A stretch of DNA of 64,000 nucleotides from Bacteroidota bacterium (GCA_026391355.1 JAPLDH010000008.1:1-64000); one strand, 5' to 3'. Shown: positions 17,743 through 26,974, counted from the first letter of the stretch. The notes: generated by a model from the sequence alone, not told the origin. Numbers and translations are program-made.

Positions 17743-18690
17743 ATGAATGAAAATTCTGTTTCTCCCGGCAAATGGCTGATTATTGTCAACCCGAATGCAG
17801 GGATCGGTAAAGGGGCAAAAGACTGGGCGAAAATCAACAGGCTTTTGTTGGACGAAGGATTTGATTTTGAAGCCCGGTTTACAGAGCACCGCGACCATGC
17901 CAATCATCTTGTTTCGGAATCCATCGGAAAAGGTTACCGTGATATTATTGTGGTTGGCGGGGATGGTACATTAAATGAGTCAATGAACGGTATTTTCAAT
18001 CAGGATACAGTTCCGCCACATGAAATTTCCCTGGGGATGATACCCCTTGGTACCGGCAATGACTGGTGCCGGATGTTTGGGATTCCTTTTGATTATCAAG
18101 GTGCCATCGGGATACTGAAAAAGAAGAAGACATTTCTCCAGGATGTGGGAAAAATCAGTTATTTTAAGAAGGAAATCCGCTTTACCCGTTATTTTCTAAA
18201 TATAGCAGGGATGGGATACGATGCCCTGGTTGCAAAAAAAACGAATATCATGAAGGATCAGCATAAAGGCGGACCCTTCACATATATCTACTTTGTATTT
18301 GCCAGCCTGTTCCAGTACAAATTTATCGAAGCGGGTATTGATGTGGATGACAAACAGGTATTTAAAGGAGAAATGTTTTCAATGAATGTCGGGATTTGTA
18401 AGTTCAATGGAGGAGGGATGATGCAGGTTCCTTTCGCTGTGCCTGACGATGGACTATTCGACATTACGCTGATTAAAAAAGCATCCAAATTCATTGTGAT
18501 CCGTCATGCACGTAAACTCTACGATGGAACGATCGTGAATCTTCCTGTAGTTGAAACCTATCGTGCAAAAACGGTCAGGATACGCTCTGTCGGAAAGATA
18601 TACCTTGAAGCCGATGGTGAGTCACTTGGTCATACACCACTGCTGTTTGAAATATTACCGAGGAGTTTGAAAGTAATTGTTGGGATCTAG
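17743..18690 (+). CDS. Diacylglycerol kinase-family lipid kinase (YegS/BmrU-like)
   Basis: A 315-aa protein with the catalytic domain of the DAGK family: NPNAGIGKGAKDW near the start, VVGGDGTLNESMNGI at about residue 66 and MIPLGTGNDWCRMFGIP. The C-terminal beta domain includes FNGGGMMQVPFAVPDDGLFD and EADGESLG. Such enzymes phosphorylate diacylglycerol, sphingoid bases or undecaprenol; the substrate cannot be chosen here. The end converges on ispG with only 3 bp between stop codons. Confidence 0.88.
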   Translation: MNENSVSPGKWLIIVNPNAGIGKGAKDWAKINRLLLDEGFDFEARFTEHRDHANHLVSESIGKGYRDIIVVGGDGTLNESMNGIFNQDTVPPHEISLGMIPLGTGNDWCRMFGIPFDYQGAIGILKKKKTFLQDVGKISYFKKEIRFTRYFLNIAGMGYDALVAKKTNIMKDQHKGGPFTYIYFVFASLFQYKFIEAGIDVDDKQVFKGEMFSMNVGICKFNGGGMMQVPFAVPDDGLFDITLIKKASKFIVIRHARKLYDGTIVNLPVVETYRAKTVRIRSVGKIYLEADGESLGHTPLLFEILPRSLKVIVGI

Positions 18691-18693
18691 CAT

Positions 18694-19887
18694 CTAAGCA
18701 TCTTTCCAATCTCCTGAATCCCTGATAAGTTCAATAAGTTCTTCAACAGCATTCGACTCATCAATATTTCTTTTAACCAGTTCCTCTCCCTTATAAAGCA
18801 TAACCTTGCCTTTTCCGGCGCCAACATATCCGTAATGTGCATCCGCCATTTCACCCGGGCCATTCACAATACAACCCATAACAGCGATTTTCAAACCTTT
18901 CAGATGCCCGGTTACCTGTTTTATTTTTTCAAGAGTTTCCTGGATGTTGAACAGGGTTCTGGCACAGGAGGGACATGAAATATATTCTGTTTTGGTGATC
19001 CGTACTCCTGTGGCTTGAAGGATACCATAGGCGACCGGGATTTCAAATTCCGGATCTTCAGTGATGGAAACACGGATAGTGTCTCCGATCCCATCCGCCA
19101 GGAGACTTCCGATTCCAACAGCAGATTTGAGCCTGCCGTCCTCACCGGCGCCTGCTTCAGTCACACCGAGATGCAATGGATAGTCCAACCCTTCAGTTCT
19201 CATCCGCTCCACTAAGCGCCGGTTGGCCTGGATCATGACCCTGGTATTGCTTGCTTTCAATGACAAAACCAGATCATGGAAACCAAATGCTCCACAGATG
19301 TGGGCAAATTCCAAAGCCGATTCCACCATTCCCTCCGCTGTATTCCCGAACCGGCTGATGATCCGATCGGACAAGGAACCATGATTGGTCCCGATCCTTA
19401 TCGCTGTACCATGTTCTTTGCAGATTTTTAACAAGGGTTTCAGCCGGGTTGCTATTTGTTCCAAGGCTTCTTCATTGTTCATATCGCGTGACGCGTGACG
19501 CGTAACGCGTGACGAATGCTCAATATAATTACCGGGATTGATCCTTACCTTTTCCACGATCGTCGCAGCAATCTCTGCAAGTTTGGGATTAAAATGAACA
19601 TCAGCGATCAGTGGTGTTTTATAGCCTTTGTTAACTAATTCCTTCTTGATATTCCTGAGATTTTCCGTCTCCCTGATCCCCGGAACAGCGATCCTCACAT
19701 ATTCACAACCGGCCAGGATCATCCTTATCGACTGTTCCACCGTTCCTTTTGTATCCAATGTATCCGTATTGGTCATCGACTGAACACGGATGGGATGATC
19801 ACCTCCCATAGGTAAATCACCTATGTTGACTACACGGGTTTTAAATCGGGAATATGAAGGGAAACTGGTCATTAAGTCATTGATCAT
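18694..19887 (-). CDS. ispG: 4-hydroxy-3-methylbut-2-en-1-yl diphosphate synthase
   Basis: A 397-aa enzyme of the MEP isoprenoid pathway. Motifs are IRVQSMTNTDT, VRIAVPG, PLIADVHFN, VRINPGNYIE, AIRIGTNHGSL, LGVTEAGAG and the iron-sulfur ligands SCPSCAR and GCIVNGPGEMADAHYG. Many Bacteroidota have a much longer IspG (over 600 aa) with an inserted domain; this one is the short type. Residues after PGNYIE (SSRVTRHASRD) come from a 7-bp tandem array (19485-19514) and are absent from ordinary IspG. The start region also lies in a short-word array, so the start could be 19887 or the Met at 19872. Confidence 0.93.
   Translation of the reverse strand: MINDLMTSFPSYSRFKTRVVNIGDLPMGGDHPIRVQSMTNTDTLDTKGTVEQSIRMILAGCEYVRIAVPGIRETENLRNIKKELVNKGYKTPLIADVHFNPKLAEIAATIVEKVRINPGNYIEHSSRVTRHASRDMNNEEALEQIATRLKPLLKICKEHGTAIRIGTNHGSLSDRIISRFGNTAEGMVESALEFAHICGAFGFHDLVLSLKASNTRVMIQANRRLVERMRTEGLDYPLHLGVTEAGAGEDGRLKSAVGIGSLLADGIGDTIRVSITEDPEFEIPVAYGILQATGVRITKTEYISCPSCARTLFNIQETLEKIKQVTGHLKGLKIAVMGCIVNGPGEMADAHYGYVGAGKGKVMLYKGEELVKRNIDESNAVEELIELIRDSGDWKDA
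19485..19514. repeat. 4 x 7-bp tandem repeat inside ispG
   Basis: CGCGTGA, CGCGTGA, CGCGTAA, CGCGTGA: an in-frame insertion in ispG with no stop in the coding frame. The same words (ACGCGTTACGCGTCACG) occur at 42473-42490 and 47505-47522 inside the two FISUMP genes. Confidence 0.8.
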
Positions 19888-19905
19888 TGGTCACTGGTCA
19901 TTGGT
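19864..19905. repeat. Tandem word array (AATGACC family) at the ispG start
   Basis: On the minus strand: words AATGACC, AGTGACC, AATGATC, AATGACTT with period about 7-9 bp, spanning the start of ispG. The same family occurs on the plus strand at 25312-25347. Confidence 0.7.
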
Positions 19906-19908
19906 AAA

Positions 19909-20646
19909 TTACATTAATCCCTTGATCCTGGGCTTTCCGGCAATAAAATCCTTTAGATAATAAGGTTCGAAATAAGCAAGATTTTCAAAATCATCAGATA
20001 GAAATTTGCGATACGATAAAGGGATCATGTATTTAGCCGAAGGGTTGAAATCATCCATGTAAATCATATTTTTTTTATCACTGAGAATTGCTTCACACTT
20101 CTTTGCACCATCCCCGCCAAATACAATAGTTTGATAGTTAATAAGATCAATAAAGGAATGATCGTCAATGATTTCCGCAACCGGGGCATGAATTTCCTTT
20201 CCTCCTGAATCGTAAAGACCATAGTAAACCTCCATTCTCCTTGCATCAATCATCGGGCAATAAAGAATGCTATCATTATCGACTTCCGGCTTCTGACTTA
20301 CGACTTCTGACTTACGACTTCTGACTATTTCCCTCATTCCATCTGCCATTGCGTTCAGGGTTCCCACAGCGATCAATGGCTTTTCCAGGGCATAGCATAA
20401 TCCTTTGGCTGTTGCGACACCGATTCTCAACCCTGTATAGGACCCCGGGCCTTTGCTTACGGCAACTGCATCGATGGATGACAGGGAGATGCCAGATTCC
20501 GCCAATGCTTCATCAATTAACAGGGTGATCATGGAAGCATGGCTGTTTTTACGGCTGGATTCCTTTAAAGATATTAGTTCGTTATCCAGTGAAAGGGATA
20601 TTGAGCAAACAATAGTCGCCGTTTCGATATGAAGAATAATTGCCAA
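19909..20646 (-). CDS. tsaB: tRNA threonylcarbamoyladenosine biosynthesis protein TsaB
   Basis: A 245-aa protein of the ASKHA fold that partners TsaD in making t6A in tRNAs. Motifs are ILHIETATIVCSISLSLD at the start, KNSHASMITLLIDEAL, and AVSKGPGSYTGLRIGVATAKGL at about residues 62-82, all normal for TsaB. Residues around 114-128 (RSRKSEVVSQKPEVDND) are translated from a 14-bp tandem array (20281-20327), an in-frame insertion in a loop. It lies downstream of the efflux genes by 10 bp and upstream of ispG by 21 bp. Confidence 0.9.
   Translation of the reverse strand: MAIILHIETATIVCSISLSLDNELISLKESSRKNSHASMITLLIDEALAESGISLSSIDAVAVSKGPGSYTGLRIGVATAKGLCYALEKPLIAVGTLNAMADGMREIVRSRKSEVVSQKPEVDNDSILYCPMIDARRMEVYYGLYDSGGKEIHAPVAEIIDDHSFIDLINYQTIVFGGDGAKKCEAILSDKKNMIYMDDFNPSAKYMIPLSYRKFLSDDFENLAYFEPYYLKDFIAGKPRIKGLM
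20281..20327. repeat. 14-bp tandem repeat inside tsaB
   Basis: On the minus strand the unit AGTCAGAAGTCGTA occurs twice and then degenerates to AGTCAGAAGCCGGAAGTC. It is in frame in tsaB and stop-free in that frame. Confidence 0.8.
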
Positions 20647-20656
20647 ATTGGTTCAA

Positions 20657-22033
20657 TCATTCCTTTATAAACAGATCTTTCTTGTCAACTTTCTTAACAT
20701 TATCGCCATTTTTCAGGGTTTTGGAAACGGCGGTATAAGGTCCGACTATAATTTCATCACCCGTTTTTAACCCGGATAAAATCTGAATATAGTTTATATC
20801 CTGTATACCGGTTTTGACATTCACTTTTTTTGCAGTTCCGTTAGTAAAGATAAATACACACTCCTGGATTTCCGAAGATTTTTTTGAAGCTCCGACGTAT
20901 TCAACCTGGTCTTCCCCTTCCGGCTTTTTAGTTTTATTTTTGGCATTGACTTTTTTCAGGGTGTCTTTATCAGCCCGTGTAGTAACGGCCTGAATAGGGA
21001 TGGTTAAGGCATCTCTGGCTGTTTCCGTCTGGATTTCAACAGTTGTCGACATTCCTGGCCGGAAAGGCGAAAAGTTTGGATTTTTCGGATCAAGGAGATC
21101 TTTATAGGAATCCTTAATGAGATGGATCTTTACATTGAAGTTAGTCACCTGGTCAACGCTGACACCTGTTGTATTGGCTGATGTAGCGATTTCTGTAACG
21201 ATACCCTTGAATTTTCTGTTCAGGTAGGCATCTACCTCAATCAGGGCAGTATCTCCCATTTTCACACGAACGATATCGTTTTCATTCACTTCTACCTGTG
21301 CTTCCATTTCATTCAGGTTGGCGATCCGCATAATTTCTGTACCACTTGAGAATTGTGAAGCCCCGGTAACCCTTTCTCCCTTCTCAACACTTAGCTTTGA
21401 CACGGTACCGTCGTTTGGGGCGAAAATAGCAGTGCGTGTAAGATCTTCTTTGGCTCTTTTCAGACCGGCTTCTGAAGACTTCACCATATATTCGCTGGCT
21501 TTAATATCCTGCTGAGCCGCATCTACCTGGGCTTTGGATACAGCATATGAAGATTTTGCCTGGTCATATTCTGCCTGGGAGATAACATTTTGGTTAAAAA
21601 GCTTTTCCTGCCGTTCGAAAGTGGACTTTGCATTCTCGAACTGTGCTTTTGCCTGCGAAGACCTGGCTTGAGCATTTGCAGAATTAGCCTGTTGTGTATT
21701 CATGCTGGCAACGCTCTGGTCATAAGCCGAGATGTAAATCTCCGGGTCGATCTTTGCAAGCAGGTAACCTGCTGTAACCTCTTCACCCTCTTTAACATAT
21801 AGTTCGACAACCTCCCCTGAAATGTAAGGACTGATCTTAATATCTTTCTCCGGCTGTATCTTGCCGTTTGCAGAAACCGTTTGAGTGATGGTTCTTTTCA
21901 ATACTTTTTCTGTAGTGATCCTGGTCCCTTCATTTTTCTTTCCTTTGAAGACTGCAAGCAGAATGACGGCAACGACGATTACGATACTACCAATAATGAT
22001 CCAATTTCTTTTTTTTGTTTTTTTTGAGGCCAT
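20657..22033 (-). CDS. Periplasmic adaptor (HlyD/RND membrane-fusion) protein
   Basis: A 458-aa protein: an N-terminal transmembrane anchor (WIIIGSIVIVVAVILLAVF), the lipoyl half-motif ISPYISGEVVELYVKEGEEV, a coiled-coil hairpin (residues about 105-190, rich in Gln/Ala), and the second lipoyl half FAPNDGTVSKLSVEKGERV. Beta-barrel and membrane-proximal domains follow. It is of the MacA/HlyD type and bridges an inner membrane pump to the TolC channel encoded 15 bp upstream. No pump gene (MacB or RND) lies between or next to these two genes in the window, so the transporter must be elsewhere. Confidence 0.88.
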   Translation of the reverse strand: MASKKTKKRNWIIIGSIVIVVAVILLAVFKGKKNEGTRITTEKVLKRTITQTVSANGKIQPEKDIKISPYISGEVVELYVKEGEEVTAGYLLAKIDPEIYISAYDQSVASMNTQQANSANAQARSSQAKAQFENAKSTFERQEKLFNQNVISQAEYDQAKSSYAVSKAQVDAAQQDIKASEYMVKSSEAGLKRAKEDLTRTAIFAPNDGTVSKLSVEKGERVTGASQFSSGTEIMRIANLNEMEAQVEVNENDIVRVKMGDTALIEVDAYLNRKFKGIVTEIATSANTTGVSVDQVTNFNVKIHLIKDSYKDLLDPKNPNFSPFRPGMSTTVEIQTETARDALTIPIQAVTTRADKDTLKKVNAKNKTKKPEGEDQVEYVGASKKSSEIQECVFIFTNGTAKKVNVKTGIQDINYIQILSGLKTGDEIIVGPYTAVSKTLKNGDNVKKVDKKDLFIKE

Positions 22034-22048
22034 GGAATTTCTTAATTG

Positions 22049-23500
22049 TTATTGATTAATGCTTATGGGTTTGCCCATGTAGTAATTGAGAATGGTGGAC
22101 TTAAAGATGAAGTCATATTTTGCTTGTAAAAGTTCCGACCGGGCTTTCACCAGGTCTTTTTTACTGGTGTTGAAATCAAATGAAGTCAGCATCCCCACAT
22201 CAAATTTTTCCTGGGTGTACTTAAACGATTCTTCCTGTGCAGTAACCATAGCTGTAGCAGATTTGTACTTTTTCAGCGAAGCTGCTGCATCGGCATAGGC
22301 CTGTTCAATACTTTTCCGAAGATTTCTTTTTTGCATCTCCAGATTCAGTTCTGCCTGGTCCACCTGTATTTTTGCCTGGGCAATCGCTGTCCGAACCTGC
22401 CAGCCATTAAATATCGGAATACGCAGGTTAAATCCGAGGGATTTATTATCGTTTCCTGAAATCTGGTCGGAAAATGATTTTACCCGGTAAGAATAAACGG
22501 GATAACTTTTATACACCGGATCGCCATTCCCATTGACTTTCCCTACAAAGTAAGGGATTGAATCAACAGGGCTATTAGGGTCGACCTCTTTTGCGGCTCC
22601 GGAATAACCTGTTCCCCATGTGCCGCCGGCAGTAAGGACCGGCGATAAGGATCCCCTGGAAATGGCAAGATTTTTTTCACTCATCTTCACTTTCAGTTCT
22701 GCCGATTTGATCTCTGGTCTGCTCAATAAAGCATATCCGAATACCTGTTCCGGAGTAAGCAGGTCTTTCGGGGCTTCCACGGATTTCAGCCTCGGTTTTT
22801 CTATGATGAAATCTTTTGTAACGGGAAGATCAATCAACTGCTGGAGCGTAAGGTTGGAAATATTCAACAGATTTTCTGTGGTGATTACAGTCAAGTCATC
22901 GGCTGACTCCTGTGCCTGGATATTCAGGAGATCCCCCCTGGCAGATGAACCTGCATCCACCCTTTTCCGGATACGGGTAACCTGGTCTGTAGTTACATCA
23001 CGCTGGGCACGGGCAACATCCAGAAGTTCAGAGTTTAAAAGAATATCAAGGTAATACCCCGCCACTGCCAGGGATATATTATTCCTGATTACATCAAGGT
23101 CATAGTTGCTGGCCAGGATATTGATCTTGTTCTTTTGAATGGTATTCAGCCTGGTTAATCCGCTGAAAAGCGTCAGGTTTGATGAAATGTAAAAATTATT
23201 GGACCTTACAGTTGTTGTGGCAAAGGTATTGGTATACATGTCGATGGTTTGTCCAAAGTTCCATGTGTTTGTTGCATCCCCGTTAAGGTCAGGCAGAAGA
23301 CCGAGAATGCTCTGCAAATGTTGTTTTTTATTTGCTTCAACCGTCAGTACCTGGTTCTTGATATCCAGGTTGTTCGTTAATGCATAATTGATGCAATCTT
23401 CTAAAGTCCAGATCTTCTGGGCGACCGTTGTGGTTTTCGCAAGAAACAGAATGAACAGCATCCCTGCTACCCATGATGCTTTTGTAAGTAAAGTATTCAT
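22049..23500 (-). CDS. TolC-family outer membrane efflux protein
   Basis: A 483-aa protein with a signal peptide (WVAGMLFILFLAKTTTVAQ) and two TolC repeats, each starting like WTLEDCINYALTNNLDI. Coiled-coil helices are at about 170-230 and 380-450 (QKRNLRKSIEQAYADAAASL). It ends in LNYYMGKPISINQ, normal for TolC-like proteins of Bacteroidota. It forms the outer membrane exit channel for the adaptor encoded immediately downstream. A -7 promoter element lies about 65 bp before the start. Confidence 0.9.
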   Translation of the reverse strand: MNTLLTKASWVAGMLFILFLAKTTTVAQKIWTLEDCINYALTNNLDIKNQVLTVEANKKQHLQSILGLLPDLNGDATNTWNFGQTIDMYTNTFATTTVRSNNFYISSNLTLFSGLTRLNTIQKNKINILASNYDLDVIRNNISLAVAGYYLDILLNSELLDVARAQRDVTTDQVTRIRKRVDAGSSARGDLLNIQAQESADDLTVITTENLLNISNLTLQQLIDLPVTKDFIIEKPRLKSVEAPKDLLTPEQVFGYALLSRPEIKSAELKVKMSEKNLAISRGSLSPVLTAGGTWGTGYSGAAKEVDPNSPVDSIPYFVGKVNGNGDPVYKSYPVYSYRVKSFSDQISGNDNKSLGFNLRIPIFNGWQVRTAIAQAKIQVDQAELNLEMQKRNLRKSIEQAYADAAASLKKYKSATAMVTAQEESFKYTQEKFDVGMLTSFDFNTSKKDLVKARSELLQAKYDFIFKSTILNYYMGKPISINQ

Positions 23501-23564
23501 TGAGATGTAAGGTTAAAATCATAAAACATAAGTGACTTCCCGAAATACCGGCTTATGTAGCGCT

Positions 23565-23572
23565 CAAAGTTA
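23565..23572 (-). promoter_or_regulatory. Candidate -7 element (TAACTTTG) for the tolC-adaptor operon
   Basis: Exact match to TAnnTTTG on the minus strand, 65 bp upstream of the TolC-family start at 23500. No clear -33 element is seen. Confidence 0.5.
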
Positions 23573-23685
23573 GACAATTTTAGAAAACGCTTACCCGGTA
23601 GTAATTATTTTATTGAAATGAATATATCGTAAATATTATCAGACGCATTAAAGATAAAATCGTTACATGATAATTTAATTTCCCG

Positions 23686-23693
23686 TAATTTTG
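23686..23693 (+). promoter_or_regulatory. Candidate -7 element (TAATTTTG)
   Basis: TAnnTTTG match 29 bp before the ATG of the small lipoprotein gene at 23722. Confidence 0.45.
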
Positions 23694-23721
23694 CAGACCA
23701 AGTTTTTAAAATGGATCCGAA

Positions 23722-24081
23722 ATGAGAAAATTTTTTGGTGTTATTTTAACGATAACATTTCTAAGTTCGCTGGTTATTATATCATCATGTTCCGAAAAAA
23801 GTGTCAATGTCGGGAATCTTCATATTACTGTGGTTGACTCTACCGGTGCGCCGATGGAAGCAGCAGGAATTTTTATCTCCTCGTCCTTACTGGATATGCA
23901 AACAGGTTACCACGTTGCCTCAGCCTGGACAAATTCAAGCGGTCAGGTCTTTTTCGACGATCTGGCGCCCGGATATTACTGGTACAGTGCAAAAGGCTGG
24001 AACGATTCCGGAGCAGCCATGGTTTATGCAGGAGAAGACATACGCGTCTATTTATGGTTGAATTCCCATGACAAGAAATAG
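23722..24081 (+). CDS. Small lipoprotein with a carboxypeptidase-regulatory-like (Ig-like) domain
   Basis: A 119-aa protein with a lipoprotein signal (hydrophobic stretch ending VIISSC) and a single beta-sandwich: VGNLHITVVDSTGAPMEAAG, TNSSGQVFFDDLAPGYYWYS, then a last strand DIRVYLWL. This is the carboxypeptidase D regulatory-like pattern (sugar-binding/stability domain), common in small Bacteroidota lipoproteins. A TAATTTTG -7 element is at 23686-23693, with the ATG about 29 bp later. The role is unknown. It precedes the atp genes but has its own likely promoter. Confidence 0.7.
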   Translation: MRKFFGVILTITFLSSLVIISSCSEKSVNVGNLHITVVDSTGAPMEAAGIFISSSLLDMQTGYHVASAWTNSSGQVFFDDLAPGYYWYSAKGWNDSGAAMVYAGEDIRVYLWLNSHDKK

Positions 24082-24091
24082 AAATATTTCT

Positions 24092-24099
24092 TACTTTTG
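24092..24099 (+). promoter_or_regulatory. Candidate -7 element (TACTTTTG) for the atp operon
   Basis: TAnnTTTG match 42 bp before the atpB start and after the stop of the preceding lipoprotein gene. Confidence 0.5.
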
Positions 24100-24140
24100 C
24101 ACGGTTTTTCTTTTTATCAACACGATTAACTTGTCAACGA

Positions 24141-25277
24141 ATGCACGGTAAAGGTACATTGGTGAATTTTATTGCTTTTGTTGGTTTTTTCCTTTTCGGG
24201 CAAATGGCTTATTCCCATGGGCAGGAAGGCACCTCGCTTGAACCCTGGGATTCCACAAAACACAAAACCGAAAAGGAGTTTGCCGGAAAAGAAAAATTTG
24301 ACGCAGGCAAACTAATAATCGAACACGTCACCGATAATCATGAATGGCATATAGTAACTCTTGGGAGAACGCATATTACCATACCTCTCCCTGTAATTTT
24401 GTATTATGATGGTCATCTTTATTCTTTCTGGTCAAACAGGTTTCATAATCCGGAACATGCCTACCGGGGATTCGTCATTCAGGAGGATAGTCCGGACAGA
24501 GGTAAAATAATCAGGGCCGGCATCCATAACCCCGGAGTTGCCATACTACCTGTTTACGATTTTTCCATTACCAAAACCGTTTTTGCTGTTCTTTTCAGCA
24601 GCCTGCTCCTGATCCTGATCTTTATTTCGGTTGCCAATACATATAAAAGTACACCGGATAAAGCCCCGAAGGGATTACAGAATGCGATGGAAGTAATAAT
24701 TCTTTTCATACGGGATGATATTGCAAAAAGCTCCATCGGGGAAAAAAGATATGAAAAGTATGTTCCTTACCTGTTAACGATCTTCTTCTTTATATTTTTT
24801 AACAACCTTTTGGGGATTATTCCCTTGTTTCCCGGAGGCGCAAATGTTACAGGGAACATTGCAGTAACAGGTGTGATGGCGGCCTGCACACTGGTCATTA
24901 CCACCTTCAGTGCAAACAGGCATTACTGGATTGATATCATTAATACCCCCGGAGTTCCCTGGTGGTTGAAACTTCCTGTTCCATTGATGCCGGTTGTAGA
25001 ATTCATCGGGGTGCTTACAAAACCCTTTGTATTGATGGTACGACTATTTGCGAATATGCTTGCCGGGCATATTATTATTCTCGGTTTCATCAGCATCATA
25101 TTTATTTTTGGCGGAATGGCCGTTGCCCTTGGTTATGGAGTTTCTATCGTATCATTGGCGTTTATGGTCTTTATGGACCTGCTGGAAATCCTGGTTGCAT
25201 TGATCCAGGCCTATGTCTTTACATTGCTGTCGGCATTGTATTTTGGACTTGCAATAGGAGAACCCAAACACCATTAA
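24141..25277 (+). CDS. atpB: F-type ATP synthase subunit a
   Basis: A 378-aa membrane subunit of the Fo part. It has the long N-terminal periplasmic extension typical of Bacteroidota subunit a, with a signal-like segment ending near SHGQEG. About six helices follow. The essential arginine is in MVRLFANMLAGH and the C-terminal helices include FMVFMDLLEILVALIQAYVF. It forms the proton half-channels with the c ring. It is the first gene of the atpB-E-F-H-A-G cluster. Confidence 0.95.
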   Translation: MHGKGTLVNFIAFVGFFLFGQMAYSHGQEGTSLEPWDSTKHKTEKEFAGKEKFDAGKLIIEHVTDNHEWHIVTLGRTHITIPLPVILYYDGHLYSFWSNRFHNPEHAYRGFVIQEDSPDRGKIIRAGIHNPGVAILPVYDFSITKTVFAVLFSSLLLILIFISVANTYKSTPDKAPKGLQNAMEVIILFIRDDIAKSSIGEKRYEKYVPYLLTIFFFIFFNNLLGIIPLFPGGANVTGNIAVTGVMAACTLVITTFSANRHYWIDIINTPGVPWWLKLPVPLMPVVEFIGVLTKPFVLMVRLFANMLAGHIIILGFISIIFIFGGMAVALGYGVSIVSLAFMVFMDLLEILVALIQAYVFTLLSALYFGLAIGEPKHH

Positions 25278-25287
25278 TTTAATTAAA

Positions 25288-25350
25288 GATTAAAAATTAC
25301 GAATTTTTTTTCCTTAATGACCTAATGACTAATGACCAATGACTTAATAA
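25288..25350. repeat. Tandem word array between atpB and atpE
   Basis: An A/T-rich start (AAAGATTAAAAATTACGAA) then TTAATGACCTAATGACTAAT and GACCAATGACTTAATAATTA. This is the AATGACC family seen in opposite orientation at the ispG start. Confidence 0.7.
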
Positions 25351-25354
25351 TTAG

Positions 25355-25663
<309 letters not shown>

Positions 25664-25720
25664 GAACCCGGCAGATTGCAAGGAAGGAAGACGGTTGGCC
25701 TGACTTCCGGGCACAAATGT

Positions 25721-25765
25721 CCCCTCTCCGGCTTGCCTTAAAAGGGGCAAGTCAGGGAGGAGAAA
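25721..25765. repeat. Hairpin-forming repeat between atpE and atpF
   Basis: CCCCTCTCCGG, then CTTGCC (25732-25737) pairing with GGCAAG (25746-25751), then GGGAGG. It resembles the C-run/G-run inverted repeats at 26887-26907 and 63731-63764. It could act as an RNA processing or attenuation site within the operon; that is inference. Confidence 0.5.
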
Positions 25766-25790
25766 TTATTAATCACATAAAATAACTGAT

Positions 25791-26285
25791 ATGGAATTAG
25801 TTAGTCCCGGTATTGGATTGATCTTTTGGATGACCCTGGCTTTTCTTGCAGTTCTGTTCATCCTCGGAAAGTATGCATGGAAACCGATCATGAAAGCCTT
25901 AAAAGAGAGGGAACTCACCATTCATGAAGCGCTTAACGCTGCTGAACGAGCAAGGGAAGAAATAACCCAGCTCCAGGTCAACAATGAAATTCTGATCAGG
26001 GAAGCAAAAAATGAAAGGGATCTGCTGCTTGGAGAGGCCCGTAAACTAAAGGATTCCATTATCGAGGAAGCCCGCCAGAAAGCAAGTGAAGAAGCCAACA
26101 GGATCGTCATTAACGCTAAGGAAAGCATTCATTATGAAAAAATGGCGGCCATGAGCGAATTGAAAAATCAATTGGCAGATCTTTCCCTCGAAATTGCTAA
26201 AAAAATCCTGAAAAGAGAATTGGCAGATCCACAAAAACAGGAAGCTTTTGTTAATGAACTCCTGACAGATGTAAAATTTAATTAG
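25791..26285 (+). CDS. atpF: F-type ATP synthase subunit b
   Basis: A 164-aa subunit with one N-terminal transmembrane helix (GLIFWMTLAFLAVLFILGKYAW) and a long charged helix that dimerises to make the peripheral stalk. The conserved start MELVSPGIGLIFW is the usual Bacteroidota form. It ends 23 bp before atpH. Confidence 0.94.
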   Translation: MELVSPGIGLIFWMTLAFLAVLFILGKYAWKPIMKALKERELTIHEALNAAERAREEITQLQVNNEILIREAKNERDLLLGEARKLKDSIIEEARQKASEEANRIVINAKESIHYEKMAAMSELKNQLADLSLEIAKKILKRELADPQKQEAFVNELLTDVKFN

Positions 26286-26308
26286 CGGCATTCAAACATA
26301 CAGAACCG

Positions 26309-26869
26309 ATGAACCTCTCACACATAGCCGTCCCTTATGCTAAAGCATTCTTTGAAGTAGCGCTGGAGCAGCATTCTCTGGAAGAGGCCATGCAGGATAT
26401 GAAACTTATTCAGAACATTTGTAAAACCAGCAGGGAGCTGAGGCTTCTGTTGAAGTCCCCGATTGTTACTACGGATAGGAAATCAAAGATCGTCCGCCTG
26501 ATCTTCGAAGACAAAATATCAAAATTAACCATCTCCTTTCTGCTCATTATTCTTCGCAAAAGAAGAGAAAATATTATTCCCGACCTGGCGGATGAATTCC
26601 TGGAACTATATAAGGATTATAAAGGTATCCTGACCACATACCTGAAAACCGCATATCCGGTAAGCGAGGAAGTCAGGCAAAAAATCATTGCGGTTTTAAA
26701 ACAACAAACCAACAAAGAAATTGAATTGTTCGAAGAAACCAATGAGGAGATCATCGGCGGCTTTATTTTGCGTTGGAAAGATCAGCAATATGATGCAAGC
26801 ATTTTAAAACAGCTTAACAAGCTAAAACATGAAATTGCTTCAATTAACCTGTTTGTAAAAGGATTTTAG
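26309..26869 (+). CDS. atpH: F-type ATP synthase subunit delta
   Basis: A 186-aa subunit linking the peripheral stalk to F1. The N-terminal helical domain is SHIAVPYAKAFFEVALEQ. The C-terminal half carries TAYPVSEEVRQKI and the family signature EEIIGGFILRWKDQQYDASI. It is followed by a 105-bp gap that contains a hairpin repeat before atpA. Confidence 0.93.
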   Translation: MNLSHIAVPYAKAFFEVALEQHSLEEAMQDMKLIQNICKTSRELRLLLKSPIVTTDRKSKIVRLIFEDKISKLTISFLLIILRKRRENIIPDLADEFLELYKDYKGILTTYLKTAYPVSEEVRQKIIAVLKQQTNKEIELFEETNEEIIGGFILRWKDQQYDASILKQLNKLKHEIASINLFVKGF

Positions 26870-26886
26870 CTACCCACCTCCCATCT

Positions 26887-26907
26887 CCCTCCCTAATTTA
26901 GGGAGGG
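26887..26907. repeat. C-run/G-run inverted repeat between atpH and atpA
   Basis: CCCTCCCTAA (26887-26896), one base, TTAGGGAGGG (26898-26907): a perfect 10-bp palindromic hairpin followed by GGGGAGAAGGGGG. It lies inside the operon. Similar G-run palindromes are common in intergenic DNA of Bacteroidota. Confidence 0.7.
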
Positions 26908-26974
26908 GGAGAAGGGGGTAGGTACCGGGAAAAATAGTACTACACTTTAAAGCAAGAAATTAACAGAAATAAAA

